A DNA stretch of 64,000 bases from Woeseia sp. (lineage in GTDB: Bacteria > Pseudomonadota > Gammaproteobacteria > Steroidobacterales > Woeseiaceae): assembly GCA_021773015.1 (NCBI GenBank), contig JAJFKW010000001.1, positions 2,215,305-2,279,304 on the forward strand, in the 5' to 3' direction. The position numbers and the translations under genes are program-made. How positions within the stretch are numbered: position 1 is the first letter of the stretch; each line of letters begins with the position of its first letter. Under the pieces are notes generated by a model. The model had not been told where the DNA came from and did no database searches. It was given only the letters and a program-made list of their open reading frames with translations. Positions 17,272 through 26,608 of this stretch are shown here, piece after piece.

Positions 17272-18171
17272 ATGAACAAACTTGCCGCCATGCGTACTTT
17301 CGTCGCGATCGTAGATCGGGGCAGCTTAACGGCGGCGGCTGAGGAGCTTGGTCGATCTCAACCTGCTGTCGTGCGCACCTTGGCGGCATTGGAGTCTCAC
17401 CTAGGAACCCGGCTGCTGCAACGTACAACGCGGCGTATGTCATTAACGCCGGAAGGACGTAATTATCTTGAACGTTGCCGCCATATTCTCGCGGATGTGG
17501 CAGCAGCAGAAGGTGCTGTTCAGCAAGATGGGAACGAGCCTAGCGGTGAATTACGCATCACAGCGCCAGTGCAATTCGGCCAACTACATATCGCTCCTGC
17601 AATTGCAGGTTTTCTCGGCACCTATACGAAGGTTCGTGTCGATCTGTTGCTGCTCGATAGAAACATAGATCTTGTCGAGGAAGGCATCGACCTCGCACTG
17701 CGTATAGGCCGCCTTGCAGATTCGTCCATGATAGCCACGCGCGTAGGTGAAGTTCGTCGGGTCGTATGTGCGAGCCCTGCATTGCTTGCGCAAACCGGCG
17801 TCCCGAAAGACGCTAGTTCGATGTCGAACCTGCCGTGCATACGCCAACAGAATATTTCGCATGGAACCGCATGGCAGTTTCGTCGTGGATCTCGCAACAC
17901 ATTGATTAAAATAGATGGTCCGTTTGGCTGTAATCAAATAGGTTCGGCTGTCGCAGCGTGTGCAAAGGGCGTTGGCTTCGGGCAGTTTCTGTCTTACCAA
18001 GTGCAAGAGCACGTTCGCCAGGGCGATCTCAGTATCGTATTGGAAGATTTTGAGGTCGAGCCATTACCGGTAAACTTGGTTCATCCAAGTGGCCGTCTCG
18101 TTTCTGTCAGACTGCGGGCGCTTATTGATTGGCTCAAGAGCGAGCTACAGAAAGAACAACCATTCGGATAG
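17272..18171 (+). CDS. LysR-family transcriptional regulator
   Basis: 299 residues from ATG 17272; a GTG at 17266 would add two residues. The N-terminal winged helix is typical (MRTFVAIVDRGSLTAAAEEL, then RSQPAVVRTLAALESHLGTR and LLQRTTRRMSLTPEG). The remaining 200 residues are the LysR substrate-binding fold (GELRITAPVQFG; DLALRIGRL), closest in style to the large CrgA/PecT-like group. Divergent from the VOC/flavin-reductase operon, which it likely controls. The inducer is unknown. Confidence 0.94.
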   Translation: MNKLAAMRTFVAIVDRGSLTAAAEELGRSQPAVVRTLAALESHLGTRLLQRTTRRMSLTPEGRNYLERCRHILADVAAAEGAVQQDGNEPSGELRITAPVQFGQLHIAPAIAGFLGTYTKVRVDLLLLDRNIDLVEEGIDLALRIGRLADSSMIATRVGEVRRVVCASPALLAQTGVPKDASSMSNLPCIRQQNISHGTAWQFRRGSRNTLIKIDGPFGCNQIGSAVAACAKGVGFGQFLSYQVQEHVRQGDLSIVLEDFEVEPLPVNLVHPSGRLVSVRLRALIDWLKSELQKEQPFG

Positions 18172-18281
18172 CTGAAAAGGACCGTCGGCGCGGACGAACC
18201 TTGCACCAGACAGATCTCCAGTAACTATGGAGAAACGGTGCACATTCGCTGAAATCCAGAAACACTTGTTACTCTAACGCT

Positions 18282-19706
18282 ATGCGGCTGACCATCACCA
18301 CCCGAATTTTCCTCGCTTTGACGATTGTCAGCATCGTGATACTGGCGTTGAATGCGGCCGTCACGCGATGGAGTTTTCAGGACGGATTCCTTGACTACAT
18401 CGCGCAGCAGGAACTTGAAACCATAGAGGAAGCCGTCGAACGTCTGATCGAGATGCATCGACGTGACGGCAATTGGCAGGCACTTCACAGCAATCCACGA
18501 CGCTGGAATGAACTATTACGCCAAAGCAACGATCGACCGCCACCCAAACGCCCGCCGCGCGGCGCCGGACGCTCAGACCACAGGCCGCCGCCGCACGACC
18601 CGCTTGAGCTTGGTCGTCGAACCTCCCTGGTCAGCACCAACGGTGAGAGAGTTGTTGGCCGCGAACGAAACGTAAATACCGACCAATCCGTACCGATTAC
18701 CGTTGATGGCGAAATCGTCGGGTACGTATTGATTGCACCGCAGCGCCGGCTAACGAATCAAATTGACCAGAACTTCGCTAGTGAGCAGGAACGATCGATT
18801 TACCTGGTTGCGCTGGCAGCCTTGTTGTTTGCCGCAGCCATTTCGGCATTCCTTGCCCGGCAGTTAACGCAACCCGTTCGCGCTATGGCAAAGGGCGCTC
18901 GTTCTATCACTGCGGGCAACATCAAAACACGCATTGCGGTATCCCGCCGCGACGAGCTTGGAGATTTGGCAAATGATCTAAATCAACTTGCTGAAACGTT
19001 GGAGAAGAATCAAGCGTCCCGGCAACGTTGGGTTGCCGATATCGCCCATGAACTGCGAACACCGCTGGCCGTGTTACGTGGTGAACTTGAAGCTATCGAA
19101 GATGGAATTCGGGCTTTTAACGAAGCAACGCGAAAGTCGTTGCAAGCTGAGGTCGGCCGCCTTACAAAACTGGTCGGTGACCTGCACGATCTTTCTGCCT
19201 ACGACGGTGGCAGTTTGGAATATCGACGTGAGCGAACCAATGTCGGCGCGCTGCTGCACGACGTACTAGATAATGCGGAAAATAGACTACGCGACGCCGG
19301 CATTGTACTGACTAGGCAAATTACCGGCAATCACGCTGAAGTAAATGCGGATTCGACAAGGCTTGAACAATTGTTTGTCAATCTATTGGAAAACACGATT
19401 CGCTATACCGACACGCCAGGAATATTGCGCGTTGCCTATACTGTTATGGCGGACACGGTTGAACTGGACTTTGCTGATTCGGCGCCTGGCGTAACGGAGC
19501 ACGAAATGAAACTATTGTTTGATCGCCTTTTTCGTGTGGATACGTCGCGCAGCCGAAACTCCGGCGGTTCCGGACTCGGGTTATCGATCTGCAAAGCCAT
19601 CGTCGAGGCTCACCAGGGAACCCTTCAAGCCATGCCGTCCGATGCGGGCGGATTGTTGATTCGAATTTGTTTACCGGTCGTGGGTGTAGCGAGACAAAGT
19701 CAATGA
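18282..19706 (+). CDS. sensor histidine kinase (BaeS-like)
   Basis: 474 residues. TM1 about 7-29, a periplasmic loop unusually rich in Pro/Arg/His around residues 84-106 (PPPKRPPRG), TM2 about 172-192, HAMP about 193-245, HisKA with H-box VADIAHELRTPL (His256), N-box LLENTIRYTD, G-boxes DSAPGV and GGSGLGLSICKAI. Autophosphorylates His256 and passes phosphate to the response regulator, whose ATG overlaps its stop (ATGA). The sensory loop has no recognisable domain; envelope stress or metal is typical of BaeS/CpxA-like kinases with this layout. No target genes are evident next to it. Confidence 0.94.
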   Translation: MRLTITTRIFLALTIVSIVILALNAAVTRWSFQDGFLDYIAQQELETIEEAVERLIEMHRRDGNWQALHSNPRRWNELLRQSNDRPPPKRPPRGAGRSDHRPPPHDPLELGRRTSLVSTNGERVVGRERNVNTDQSVPITVDGEIVGYVLIAPQRRLTNQIDQNFASEQERSIYLVALAALLFAAAISAFLARQLTQPVRAMAKGARSITAGNIKTRIAVSRRDELGDLANDLNQLAETLEKNQASRQRWVADIAHELRTPLAVLRGELEAIEDGIRAFNEATRKSLQAEVGRLTKLVGDLHDLSAYDGGSLEYRRERTNVGALLHDVLDNAENRLRDAGIVLTRQITGNHAEVNADSTRLEQLFVNLLENTIRYTDTPGILRVAYTVMADTVELDFADSAPGVTEHEMKLLFDRLFRVDTSRSRNSGGSGLGLSICKAIVEAHQGTLQAMPSDAGGLLIRICLPVVGVARQSQ

Positions 19707-20383
19707 GCGAACGTAGACCAATTCTTGTCGTTGAAGACGAACCAAAAATTGCTCAACTGCTACTCGACTACCTAAAGCAGTCGCACTATACGGCGCACTG
19801 GATTGATAACGGCGACGCGGTCGAAGATTGGGTAAGCGCTAACAACCCAGACCTTATCTTGCTCGATGTCATGATACCCGGAAAAGATGGATTAACGGTG
19901 TGTCGCGAACTGCGCTCACGTTCTCAGGTACCAATCATCATGGTAACCGCACGCGTCGATGAGATTGACCGGCTTCTGGGTCTGGAACTTGGTGCAGACG
20001 ACTATATCTGCAAGCCTTTTAGTCCTCGGGAGGTTATTGCCCGCGTAAAGGCATTGTTACGCCGCGTCGAGATGGTAAACACCAATCCGGAGACGGCTTA
20101 TCGTGGATTGTCCATTGACGAAGCAAAATTTTCGGCCGAGATCGATGGGCATCCGCTTGACCTCACACCGGTTGAGTTCCGTTTACTGGCACTACTTGCT
20201 TGTCAACCTGGTCGGGTCTACTCGCGCGACCAATTAATGACCAAAATTTACCTGGACGGTCGCGTGGTCAGTGACCGCACGGTTGATTCACACGTAAAAA
20301 ATTTGCGCCAAAAAATTAGCGACGCGATTGGAGGCGACGATATCGTTCATTCGATTTACGGCGTCGGTTATAAACTTGAGTAA
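19703..20383 (+). CDS. OmpR-family response regulator (BaeR-like)
   Basis: 226 residues from the ATG that overlaps the kinase stop; an upstream open stretch to 19667 lies inside the kinase gene and is rejected. Receiver domain about 5-118 with EDE acidic pocket and phospho-acceptor Asp55 (LILLDVMIPGKDG). C-terminal winged helix about 130-226 (LTPVEFRLLALLA; DRTVDSHVKNLRQKI; VYGVGYKLE-type end, here IYGVGYKLE). Partner of the kinase upstream. The gene ends 66 bp before the convergent VCBS-repeat gene, and no hairpin terminator is seen there. Confidence 0.95.
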   Translation: MSERRPILVVEDEPKIAQLLLDYLKQSHYTAHWIDNGDAVEDWVSANNPDLILLDVMIPGKDGLTVCRELRSRSQVPIIMVTARVDEIDRLLGLELGADDYICKPFSPREVIARVKALLRRVEMVNTNPETAYRGLSIDEAKFSAEIDGHPLDLTPVEFRLLALLACQPGRVYSRDQLMTKIYLDGRVVSDRTVDSHVKNLRQKISDAIGGDDIVHSIYGVGYKLE

Positions 20384-20449
20384 AAAACGAGTATTCCGCT
20401 GTTTCTACATTCCCTCTTAACATCGCAGTATTGGCGGCTCGTACGGCGT

Positions 20450-22156
20450 TTAGTTGCTGTCGGGCATTTGCAAAATTCGGTTTCCCTCGACGTTAGTCAC
20501 CGCAACCTGACGACCGTCGGGCCATAGGACCGCCACCCAATCGGCTCCGTTCCAGTGACCGAGGCCGAAGCGAGCACTCATTGCATTCTGCGATGCACGA
20601 CTCGAACCGCCAGTGATGTCTTTGAACTGCACTAAATCACCTGTGCGAACCACAACGCGTGCGCTGATTCCGCCCACTGCGCCACTGCCCGGAACCTGCG
20701 GGATTTTTACTTCGAGCCAGCCGTGAGTACCAACGTCCGTGTCATTGCGGAATAGGTTTACCCGGCTGCCGCTCGTTGAGGCGGTAATGGCATCCACTTT
20801 GCCATCATGGTCTATGTCGGCGAAAGCCACTGCGACGTTGTGTCCTGATGAGCCGACGGTACTGTGTTGCCAGTCCTGCCGGGCGAAGGTCGGCGGCGAG
20901 GTGCGCTGATTGCGAAATGTGAGATAAGGCCGGTCGTCTTCCTGCGCGACGAAGATATCCCACCAGCCATCATGATTTAGATCTTCAAAACCGAGACCCC
21001 AGCCAAAGTCACCCTGTGTCCCAGCCTGTGCGGATATATCCGAAAATGTGCCATCGCCATTGTTATGCAGCAACGGATTGGAATTTATGTTTGCAACGTA
21101 GTAGTCGATATGACCGTCGTGATCTAAATCGGCACCATCGATACCCATTGGATTCGAAACACTGAAGGTCGCACCGACAACCACACGGTCGTCGGTAAAC
21201 GCGCCGTTGTTGTTACGCATAAACGATCGGTTGCTTGTCGAATTGCCGCGATCGTTCCACACCCACAAATCCTGGTCGCCATCGGCATCCATGTCGGTCC
21301 ACATAACTGCGCATGGATTTCCCTGCGACGATATCACCATGTTGGTTTGTGTCGTAACGTCGGAAAACTGCCCATTGCCATCGTTACGCAGCAAATAGGC
21401 ACTCGAACCGTTGTCGAAAGTACTCGACGCGACAACGACATCCATACGACCATCGCCGTTGTAGTCACCCCACGCCGCAATTTTGCTTGCAGATCCTGGT
21501 TGAGTTGCGGGAGGCCCGCCTGCGCCTGCGTTAGCGGTTACGTCTGTGAAATTTCCGTTGCCGTCGTTTTGCAGCAAGAAGTCGGAAGGCATCGCAGTAA
21601 CGTATAAATCGTAGTCACCGTCACCGTCGTAGTCGGCGGCCGCGACAGAGTAACCATCAGTGCCCGCGCCTCCAGGATTTAAGATCGCACCCAGGCCGGA
21701 CGCTACCGTGCGATCAGTGAACGTGCCATCACCATCATTCATATACAACACGGAGTCGAATCCGCCGCCGTTAATCACAATTAGGTCTTCAAATCCGTCA
21801 AGATCGACATCAATGAAGCCAACACCCACACCATGGGGATTACCACCGGCGGCAACGTTCGCCAAACCTGCGGTGTCACCGACTTCTGCAAGCGTTAAGA
21901 CGGAACCGTCAATTTGCTGATTCGCTGGTAACTCTGACACGGCGAATCCGAGATCCGTTGCATTTCCGAGATCAAGCGTTTGCCAAAGAAATTCGGCATC
22001 GAAAGTATCGCCGACAGGCGGTAGCGGCGTAGGATCAGGTGGCATAGGCCCAGGCGGCGTTATGGTCGGCGTGCTACTCCCGCCACCGCAAGCGGCTGCG
22101 AGTACCAGGCAAACGATGGGTACGGACAATCGTTGGCAATGCGTTCGTAAGTCCAT
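20450..22156 (-). CDS. VCBS/FG-GAP repeat lipoprotein with ASPIC/UnbV C-terminus
   Basis: 568 residues from ATG 22154-22156 (AGGAG about 7 nt upstream; an upstream ATG at 22207 lacks a site). Lipoprotein signal ending LVLAAAC with Cys23, then a Pro-rich linker. At least seven calcium-type repeats of the DxDxDGxxD form are seen, for example DVDLDGFEDLIV, DYDGDGDYDLYV, DYNGDGRMDVVV, DLDHDGHIDYYV and DLNHDGWWDIFV, building a beta-propeller. The last 100 residues (GGISARVVVRTGD; FGLGHWNGADWVAVLWPDGR) match the ASPIC/UnbV domain of CRTAC1-like proteins. Probably an exported calcium-stabilised surface or periplasmic protein. Divergent from the ECF/kinase pair with a 265-bp gap. Confidence 0.9.
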   Translation of the reverse strand: MDLRTHCQRLSVPIVCLVLAAACGGGSSTPTITPPGPMPPDPTPLPPVGDTFDAEFLWQTLDLGNATDLGFAVSELPANQQIDGSVLTLAEVGDTAGLANVAAGGNPHGVGVGFIDVDLDGFEDLIVINGGGFDSVLYMNDGDGTFTDRTVASGLGAILNPGGAGTDGYSVAAADYDGDGDYDLYVTAMPSDFLLQNDGNGNFTDVTANAGAGGPPATQPGSASKIAAWGDYNGDGRMDVVVASSTFDNGSSAYLLRNDGNGQFSDVTTQTNMVISSQGNPCAVMWTDMDADGDQDLWVWNDRGNSTSNRSFMRNNNGAFTDDRVVVGATFSVSNPMGIDGADLDHDGHIDYYVANINSNPLLHNNGDGTFSDISAQAGTQGDFGWGLGFEDLNHDGWWDIFVAQEDDRPYLTFRNQRTSPPTFARQDWQHSTVGSSGHNVAVAFADIDHDGKVDAITASTSGSRVNLFRNDTDVGTHGWLEVKIPQVPGSGAVGGISARVVVRTGDLVQFKDITGGSSRASQNAMSARFGLGHWNGADWVAVLWPDGRQVAVTNVEGNRILQMPDSN

Positions 22157-22421
22157 TTTGATTCTCCTGACGGATGCTGCATCACTGGGTCTCTGAAATT
22201 CAGACAATCGTCGACCTGTTTTGTGGCAGATTCCTTGCGCTACGTCGCAAATCGCTGGGATTTGCGATCATAGGGTTATACATAGTAGAACAGCGTTGGT
22301 GTATGTCCGAAATACTACATGCTTACTTACCCGAAAAAACCCTATACGCGCGCGCAATGTTGTCTGTATTCGGCGACATGAGGCGGTATTCTATGCACAT
22401 CAGTAACGGTCGGAGATGAGC

Positions 22422-22997
22422 ATGGCAGGCGATCAAGCATTCGCGCCCGGAGATGTTACTCGGTTGCTTGAGGACTACGCAGCCGGCAATGAGCGATCAC
22501 TCAATGCAGTTATGCCAATCGTCTATCGAGAACTGAAGTCACTTGCGCGGGTACAACTCGGCCGATCCGGCGTTCGCCATCATATGAATACCACGGTTTT
22601 GGTTCACGAGGCCTACGAAAAACTAATGGTTGGCGAATCGCAAGGGATCGAAAATCGCCGACACTTCTTCGCAATAGCGTCGCGCGCCATGCGGCAAATT
22701 GTCGTGGATGCATATCGTCGCCAAATGTCGGCGAAACGCGGCGGCGGCGCCATAGTCGAACCACTCGATAGCAATATGCTTTCCGATCTTCAAGATCCCG
22801 AACACTTACTGCTGCTTGATCAGGCAGTGGAGACACTGGCTGCGGAAAACCAAGAGCTTGCCGAACTAATAGACCTTTCATGCTTTGCAGGCTTGTCCAC
22901 TGAAGAGATTGCGACGCTGCGTGACAGCAACGTGCGAACCGTGCAGCGGCAGATGCAGCGCGCCAAGGCTTGGATTGGTCATCTTCTCGATGCTTGA
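22422..22997 (+). CDS. ECF sigma factor (TIGR02999-like)
   Basis: 191 residues from ATG 22422 with GGAG 8 nt upstream; the ATG at 22416 sits directly on that site. Region 2 (YRELKSLARVQLG; TVLVHEAYEKLM; FFAIASRAMRQIVVDAYRR) and region 4 (LSCFAGLSTEEIATL; VRTVQRQMQRAKAWI) are clear. The RHHMNTTVLVHEAYEKL signature belongs to the ECF group usually found beside Ser/Thr kinases. No anti-sigma factor is nearby; the kinase gene overlaps its 3' end by 8 bp. In related ECF43-type systems the kinase activates the factor by phosphorylating region 2, and the same is a reasonable inference here. Confidence 0.92.
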   Translation: MAGDQAFAPGDVTRLLEDYAAGNERSLNAVMPIVYRELKSLARVQLGRSGVRHHMNTTVLVHEAYEKLMVGESQGIENRRHFFAIASRAMRQIVVDAYRRQMSAKRGGGAIVEPLDSNMLSDLQDPEHLLLLDQAVETLAAENQELAELIDLSCFAGLSTEEIATLRDSNVRTVQRQMQRAKAWIGHLLDA

Positions 22998-25908
22998 AAT
23001 GAATACCCATCCGCCGTCAAATTTTGCTGCAGTGGATACGCTACTAGACGAAGCTTTGCAGTTGCAAGGCGATGCGCAGAAAATTTTTCTAGATGGGTTG
23101 GATGCGTCGCTTCGCGTTCAAGTTATTGCGCTTTTACAACGTGTAGACTCGACACAAGTGGATGACATCGCTAGCGCGGCGCAGCGCTATGTAACGGCAG
23201 ACGAATCGCTTTCAGCTATTGATGCAGTCGCGAGTGCTGGACGCTGGCAACTCAAACAAACACTTGGCTCAGGCGGCATGGGTCAAGTATTTTATGCGGT
23301 ACGCGACGAGGACGATTACGCACAACGGGCTGCCGTTAAGATATTGTGGTCGCATCGCGCGGATTCCGATTTTGAAGCACGGTTTTATCGTGAACGACGT
23401 ATTCTTGCGTCGTTGGATCATCCTGGCGTTGCTCGCTTTTTGGATGGCGGCCTGCTTGCCGATGGTCGGCCATGGTTCGCGATGGAATACGTCGACGGCA
23501 TTGACGTGGCGACGTTTGCAGAAAATTTGCCGTTGGCGAAACGCCTTGAGTTGCTCCTGGCTATCTGCGAACCGCTGCAGTTTGCACATGAACGATTGGT
23601 CGTCCATCGAGATATTAAGCCACACAACATCTTAGTTGATGGGTCAGGACGACCACGTCTCCTTGATTTTGGTATCGCCACGATTACCAGCGAACTAAAT
23701 GACGGCGTGCACACTCGGACTGGTGGCAGCCTGCTAACATTGCAGTTTGCAAGCCCGGAACAGGTTAGTGGCGGTTTAGTAACGGTCGGCAGCGATGTCT
23801 ACCAATTGGGCTTATTAACCTACCAAATACTCACCGAAAGACTGCCGTATCAAGTGGCGAATAAGTCGCTACAAGAAACGCTTCAGTTGATTTGCGAAGA
23901 ACCCGTGCAAGCGCCCAGCACACACCGGCGCAACCTATCGCAGGATCTTGACGCCATTGTCTTATGCGCCTTGCGCAAAGATCCTGCTGAACGTTATCGG
24001 TCGGTCGCGGAATTTGCCAACGACATTCGCAAATACTTGGGTGGTCGCCCTGTCGATGCTCGACCGCATTCCCGCTGGTACCTGAGCAAACGATTCCTGC
24101 AACGAAACGCACTTACCATGAGTTTGCTCGCCACCGTTGCAATCGCTTTAGCCGCTGCTACAACGATCTCGATAAAAATGGCCGGCGAGGCCCGGGCAGA
24201 GGCGCAACGCAGCCAGAAAACGCAGCAAATACTGGCGAACGTCTTTCAGCAAGCCGACCCCTTTGGCAATACCGGCGGCGCCATGACACTCGCTGACGCG
24301 TTGGTTGCGGCCAAACCCTCAATCCAACAGCAGATCGGCGACGACCCGCGACTCGCATGGGAGGTTAACAAGACGTTGGGCGACATTTTTTCAAGCTTGA
24401 GCTTGTTTGACGAAGAGGCAACGTCATACACAGCGGCGCTTGAAGCCGCTCGGCAACTAGAGGGCGACAATGAGGATGAGGTTTTGGTGGCAATCGCAGG
24501 GCTTGGAAACGCACTTGTGCGCGACAACCCAAGCGAGGCGATTAATTTTTTTGCGAAAGAATTACCCGATGCTCCGGCAACAGACGCGTCCGCCCAATCC
24601 TGGCTGTCCGCAAAGTATGCACAGGTGAATGCACTGACGCGATTGCGTCGATATGACGACGCAGACATCGCGATATCACAGATGGCAGCAACCGCTGAGC
24701 GCTTCGGCACTGACGGGGCTCGGACACGCGGAAGACTGAGCCAGCTATTGGCTGGCCGCGCGGCTCGAGCGGATGATTTAACATCGGCAGATCAACATTG
24801 GCGGGACGCCGTCGCACACATGCGGGATGCCGACAATCCGTTTGCCCTGGCGGTAATTCTTAGTAACCAGGGCATCTATTTGGGTAGGGACGGACGCTAT
24901 GCGGAGGCCGATGAAGTATTCCGCGATTCGCTTACAGTATTCGAGGCGTACTCACCCGACGATGCAACGCATGCTAGCGTACTCCGAACCTACGCCGGAT
25001 TGCTGATTCGCATGGGCCATCAAGACGCAGCAATAGAGCGGCTCTACGAAGCACTCTCAATTCTCGGCAGCCTCAATGAGAATTACACACGCTACGTCGT
25101 TCTGGTGAACCTGGCTACTTTTACACTGGTTGCGGGTCGCATTGACGAGAGTTTGCCCGTCGCTATCGACGGCATGCGCCTCGCGCTGAAAGAATTTGGC
25201 GCCGACTCCTCAATGACTCAGCGCATGCTTGCCGTTTACGCGCGATTGATATTGTTTGGCGGACGCAATGATGAAGCTATGTCACTGCTGACATACGCGA
25301 CGCGTACTGATATTGCCGATGACTCGCAGAATCTTGCGCTTGCCGACGCGGCAATTGATATTGGCGCGGTGGCAATTGCTAACGCAAGTATCGAACGCCT
25401 AACCCAACCAGATACCGCTGCCAGTCAGCAGGTTCGCCTCCGGCATCGGTGTGCATTTGGCGAGCCGGCAATGTTGAGAAACCTGTTGGACGACATTGGT
25501 GCTAGCGGTGATACCACAAGTAATAGTGCAAAACACCGACACATTTGGGCCGCGATGTCCGACGCTGCATTGGTGGTTTCAAACCAAGATTCGATTGCCT
25601 CTAAAGTTGATGGTTCGGTGACCGCTTATCGCAAGTCACAGCATGTGTTTATGGACGCACTGGACCACTGGCGCGCGCTAGGCGCGTTGGAAGTATTGTC
25701 GATTGCTGCCGGTGTCGCGATGCCAATCGATCTTCAAGAGCGCCTAACTTCATTACGCCAGCTGAAAATCGAAACAACCCAGCTTCTCGAAACGCGGTAT
25801 GCGGACGAAATAACCATCTTGCAGTCTTCGTTCCCGCCATTTGCCGACGTCGAGGAATCAGCCGATCAGCTCGGCGAACCAACGTTTTGTGAGGCTATTC
25901 TGCCCTGA
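22990..25908 (+). CDS. transmembrane Ser/Thr protein kinase with TPR-like C-terminus
   Basis: 972 residues from ATG 22990, overlapping the sigma-factor stop; the frame is open upstream only within that gene. Kinase domain about 75-355: glycine loop LGSGGMGQVF, Lys117 (AAVKILW), catalytic HRDIKPHN (Asp208), DFG as DFGIA (Asp226), and SPEQVSGG in place of APE. TM segment about 377-397 (SLLATVAIALAAATTISI). The C-terminal half (about 420-900) is helical and TPR-like (LAVILSNQGIYLGRDGRYAEADEVF), as in PknB-type TPR kinases. The TPR part should lie in the periplasm and sense a signal. Coupled to the ECF factor, its likely substrate. Confidence 0.93.
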   Translation: MLEMNTHPPSNFAAVDTLLDEALQLQGDAQKIFLDGLDASLRVQVIALLQRVDSTQVDDIASAAQRYVTADESLSAIDAVASAGRWQLKQTLGSGGMGQVFYAVRDEDDYAQRAAVKILWSHRADSDFEARFYRERRILASLDHPGVARFLDGGLLADGRPWFAMEYVDGIDVATFAENLPLAKRLELLLAICEPLQFAHERLVVHRDIKPHNILVDGSGRPRLLDFGIATITSELNDGVHTRTGGSLLTLQFASPEQVSGGLVTVGSDVYQLGLLTYQILTERLPYQVANKSLQETLQLICEEPVQAPSTHRRNLSQDLDAIVLCALRKDPAERYRSVAEFANDIRKYLGGRPVDARPHSRWYLSKRFLQRNALTMSLLATVAIALAAATTISIKMAGEARAEAQRSQKTQQILANVFQQADPFGNTGGAMTLADALVAAKPSIQQQIGDDPRLAWEVNKTLGDIFSSLSLFDEEATSYTAALEAARQLEGDNEDEVLVAIAGLGNALVRDNPSEAINFFAKELPDAPATDASAQSWLSAKYAQVNALTRLRRYDDADIAISQMAATAERFGTDGARTRGRLSQLLAGRAARADDLTSADQHWRDAVAHMRDADNPFALAVILSNQGIYLGRDGRYAEADEVFRDSLTVFEAYSPDDATHASVLRTYAGLLIRMGHQDAAIERLYEALSILGSLNENYTRYVVLVNLATFTLVAGRIDESLPVAIDGMRLALKEFGADSSMTQRMLAVYARLILFGGRNDEAMSLLTYATRTDIADDSQNLALADAAIDIGAVAIANASIERLTQPDTAASQQVRLRHRCAFGEPAMLRNLLDDIGASGDTTSNSAKHRHIWAAMSDAALVVSNQDSIASKVDGSVTAYRKSQHVFMDALDHWRALGALEVLSIAAGVAMPIDLQERLTSLRQLKIETTQLLETRYADEITILQSSFPPFADVEESADQLGEPTFCEAILP

Positions 25909-26025
25909 CAACTCGAGCATCGTCACAGCGCTCTGTAAAAATTCAGAATTTTTCTCATTCGGTGTCACATTCGACGCTGTTTCTCGCATTAAGGAGTACA
26001 CACACTACTTTCTGAGGAATTTGGA

Positions 26026-26433
26026 ATGAAAAATCAACTCACTTCACTGCTTGCGGGACTATTACTGATCAGTGTTGCGGCATTTGCTGACGCACCGCTA
26101 AAAAGCGCTCTCGACCTCGATACGGACCAAGCAATGCAGGCTCAGGAAATCCAAAAAGGCTATAGACGAACGTTTGCGGCAAAACGGCAAAAGATGAACC
26201 GCGAAAACCGGATGTTACGTCGCGCTCGCAACGACCATGACAGTATGCTGATCGCAAAACAGGAGACGGTTGTTGCAGACCTGCAAGCAGAGTTAACGAA
26301 AATTCGCACCGCGGAGAACAGCGATATACGTCAGTTACTGACGCCTGAGCAGAATCTGAAATTTGACGAAGTTCTGGAGCAACGTCGTGCGATGGTCGGC
26401 AGCTCGCGGGACGCTTCTATTGTCAAGAATTAG
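26026..26433 (+). CDS. Spy/CpxP-like periplasmic protein
   Basis: 135 residues. Signal peptide MKNQLTSLLAGLLLISVAAFA, then an all-helical, highly charged body with an LTxxQ motif (QLLTPEQNLKFDEVL, about residues 104-118), the signature of Spy/CpxP/LTXXQ proteins. Such proteins act as periplasmic chaperones or stress modulators. It lies 117 bp after the kinase gene and may belong to its regulon, since ECF/kinase modules often sit beside their target; that is inference. A 34-bp hairpin follows at 26468. Only one clear LTxxQ motif is present; E. coli Spy has two. Confidence 0.72.
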   Translation: MKNQLTSLLAGLLLISVAAFADAPLKSALDLDTDQAMQAQEIQKGYRRTFAAKRQKMNRENRMLRRARNDHDSMLIAKQETVVADLQAELTKIRTAENSDIRQLLTPEQNLKFDEVLEQRRAMVGSSRDASIVKN

Positions 26434-26467
26434 ATGGACGTCCAGCAAGACTGGATATGCGTCAATC

Positions 26468-26501
26468 GGGCAGTGGCCGCGGTGTAGTTAGGCCACTGTC
26501 C
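26468..26501. other. hairpin-forming inverted repeat after the Spy-like gene
   Basis: GGGCAGTGGCC and GGCCACTGTCC form an 11-bp stem with one G.U pair in RNA and a 12-nt loop. There is no T-run on either side, so it is not a canonical intrinsic terminator. It could be a Rho-associated or mRNA-stabilising hairpin. Confidence 0.45.
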
Positions 26502-26608
26502 GTCGATGCATCAGAATGCGCTGATGGTCAGAGAATTGAGGCGTCGGTCGCATAATGTTGGCACCACGTTATATAGAGTCAAGCTCGTGGTAATTGAACG
26601 CGTCTTTC

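Noticed and set aside
22174-22419. An 81-codon plus-strand frame between the VCBS gene and the ECF gene.
   Set aside because: Overlaps the start of the VCBS gene, lacks a ribosome-binding site and family similarity; more likely promoter region.
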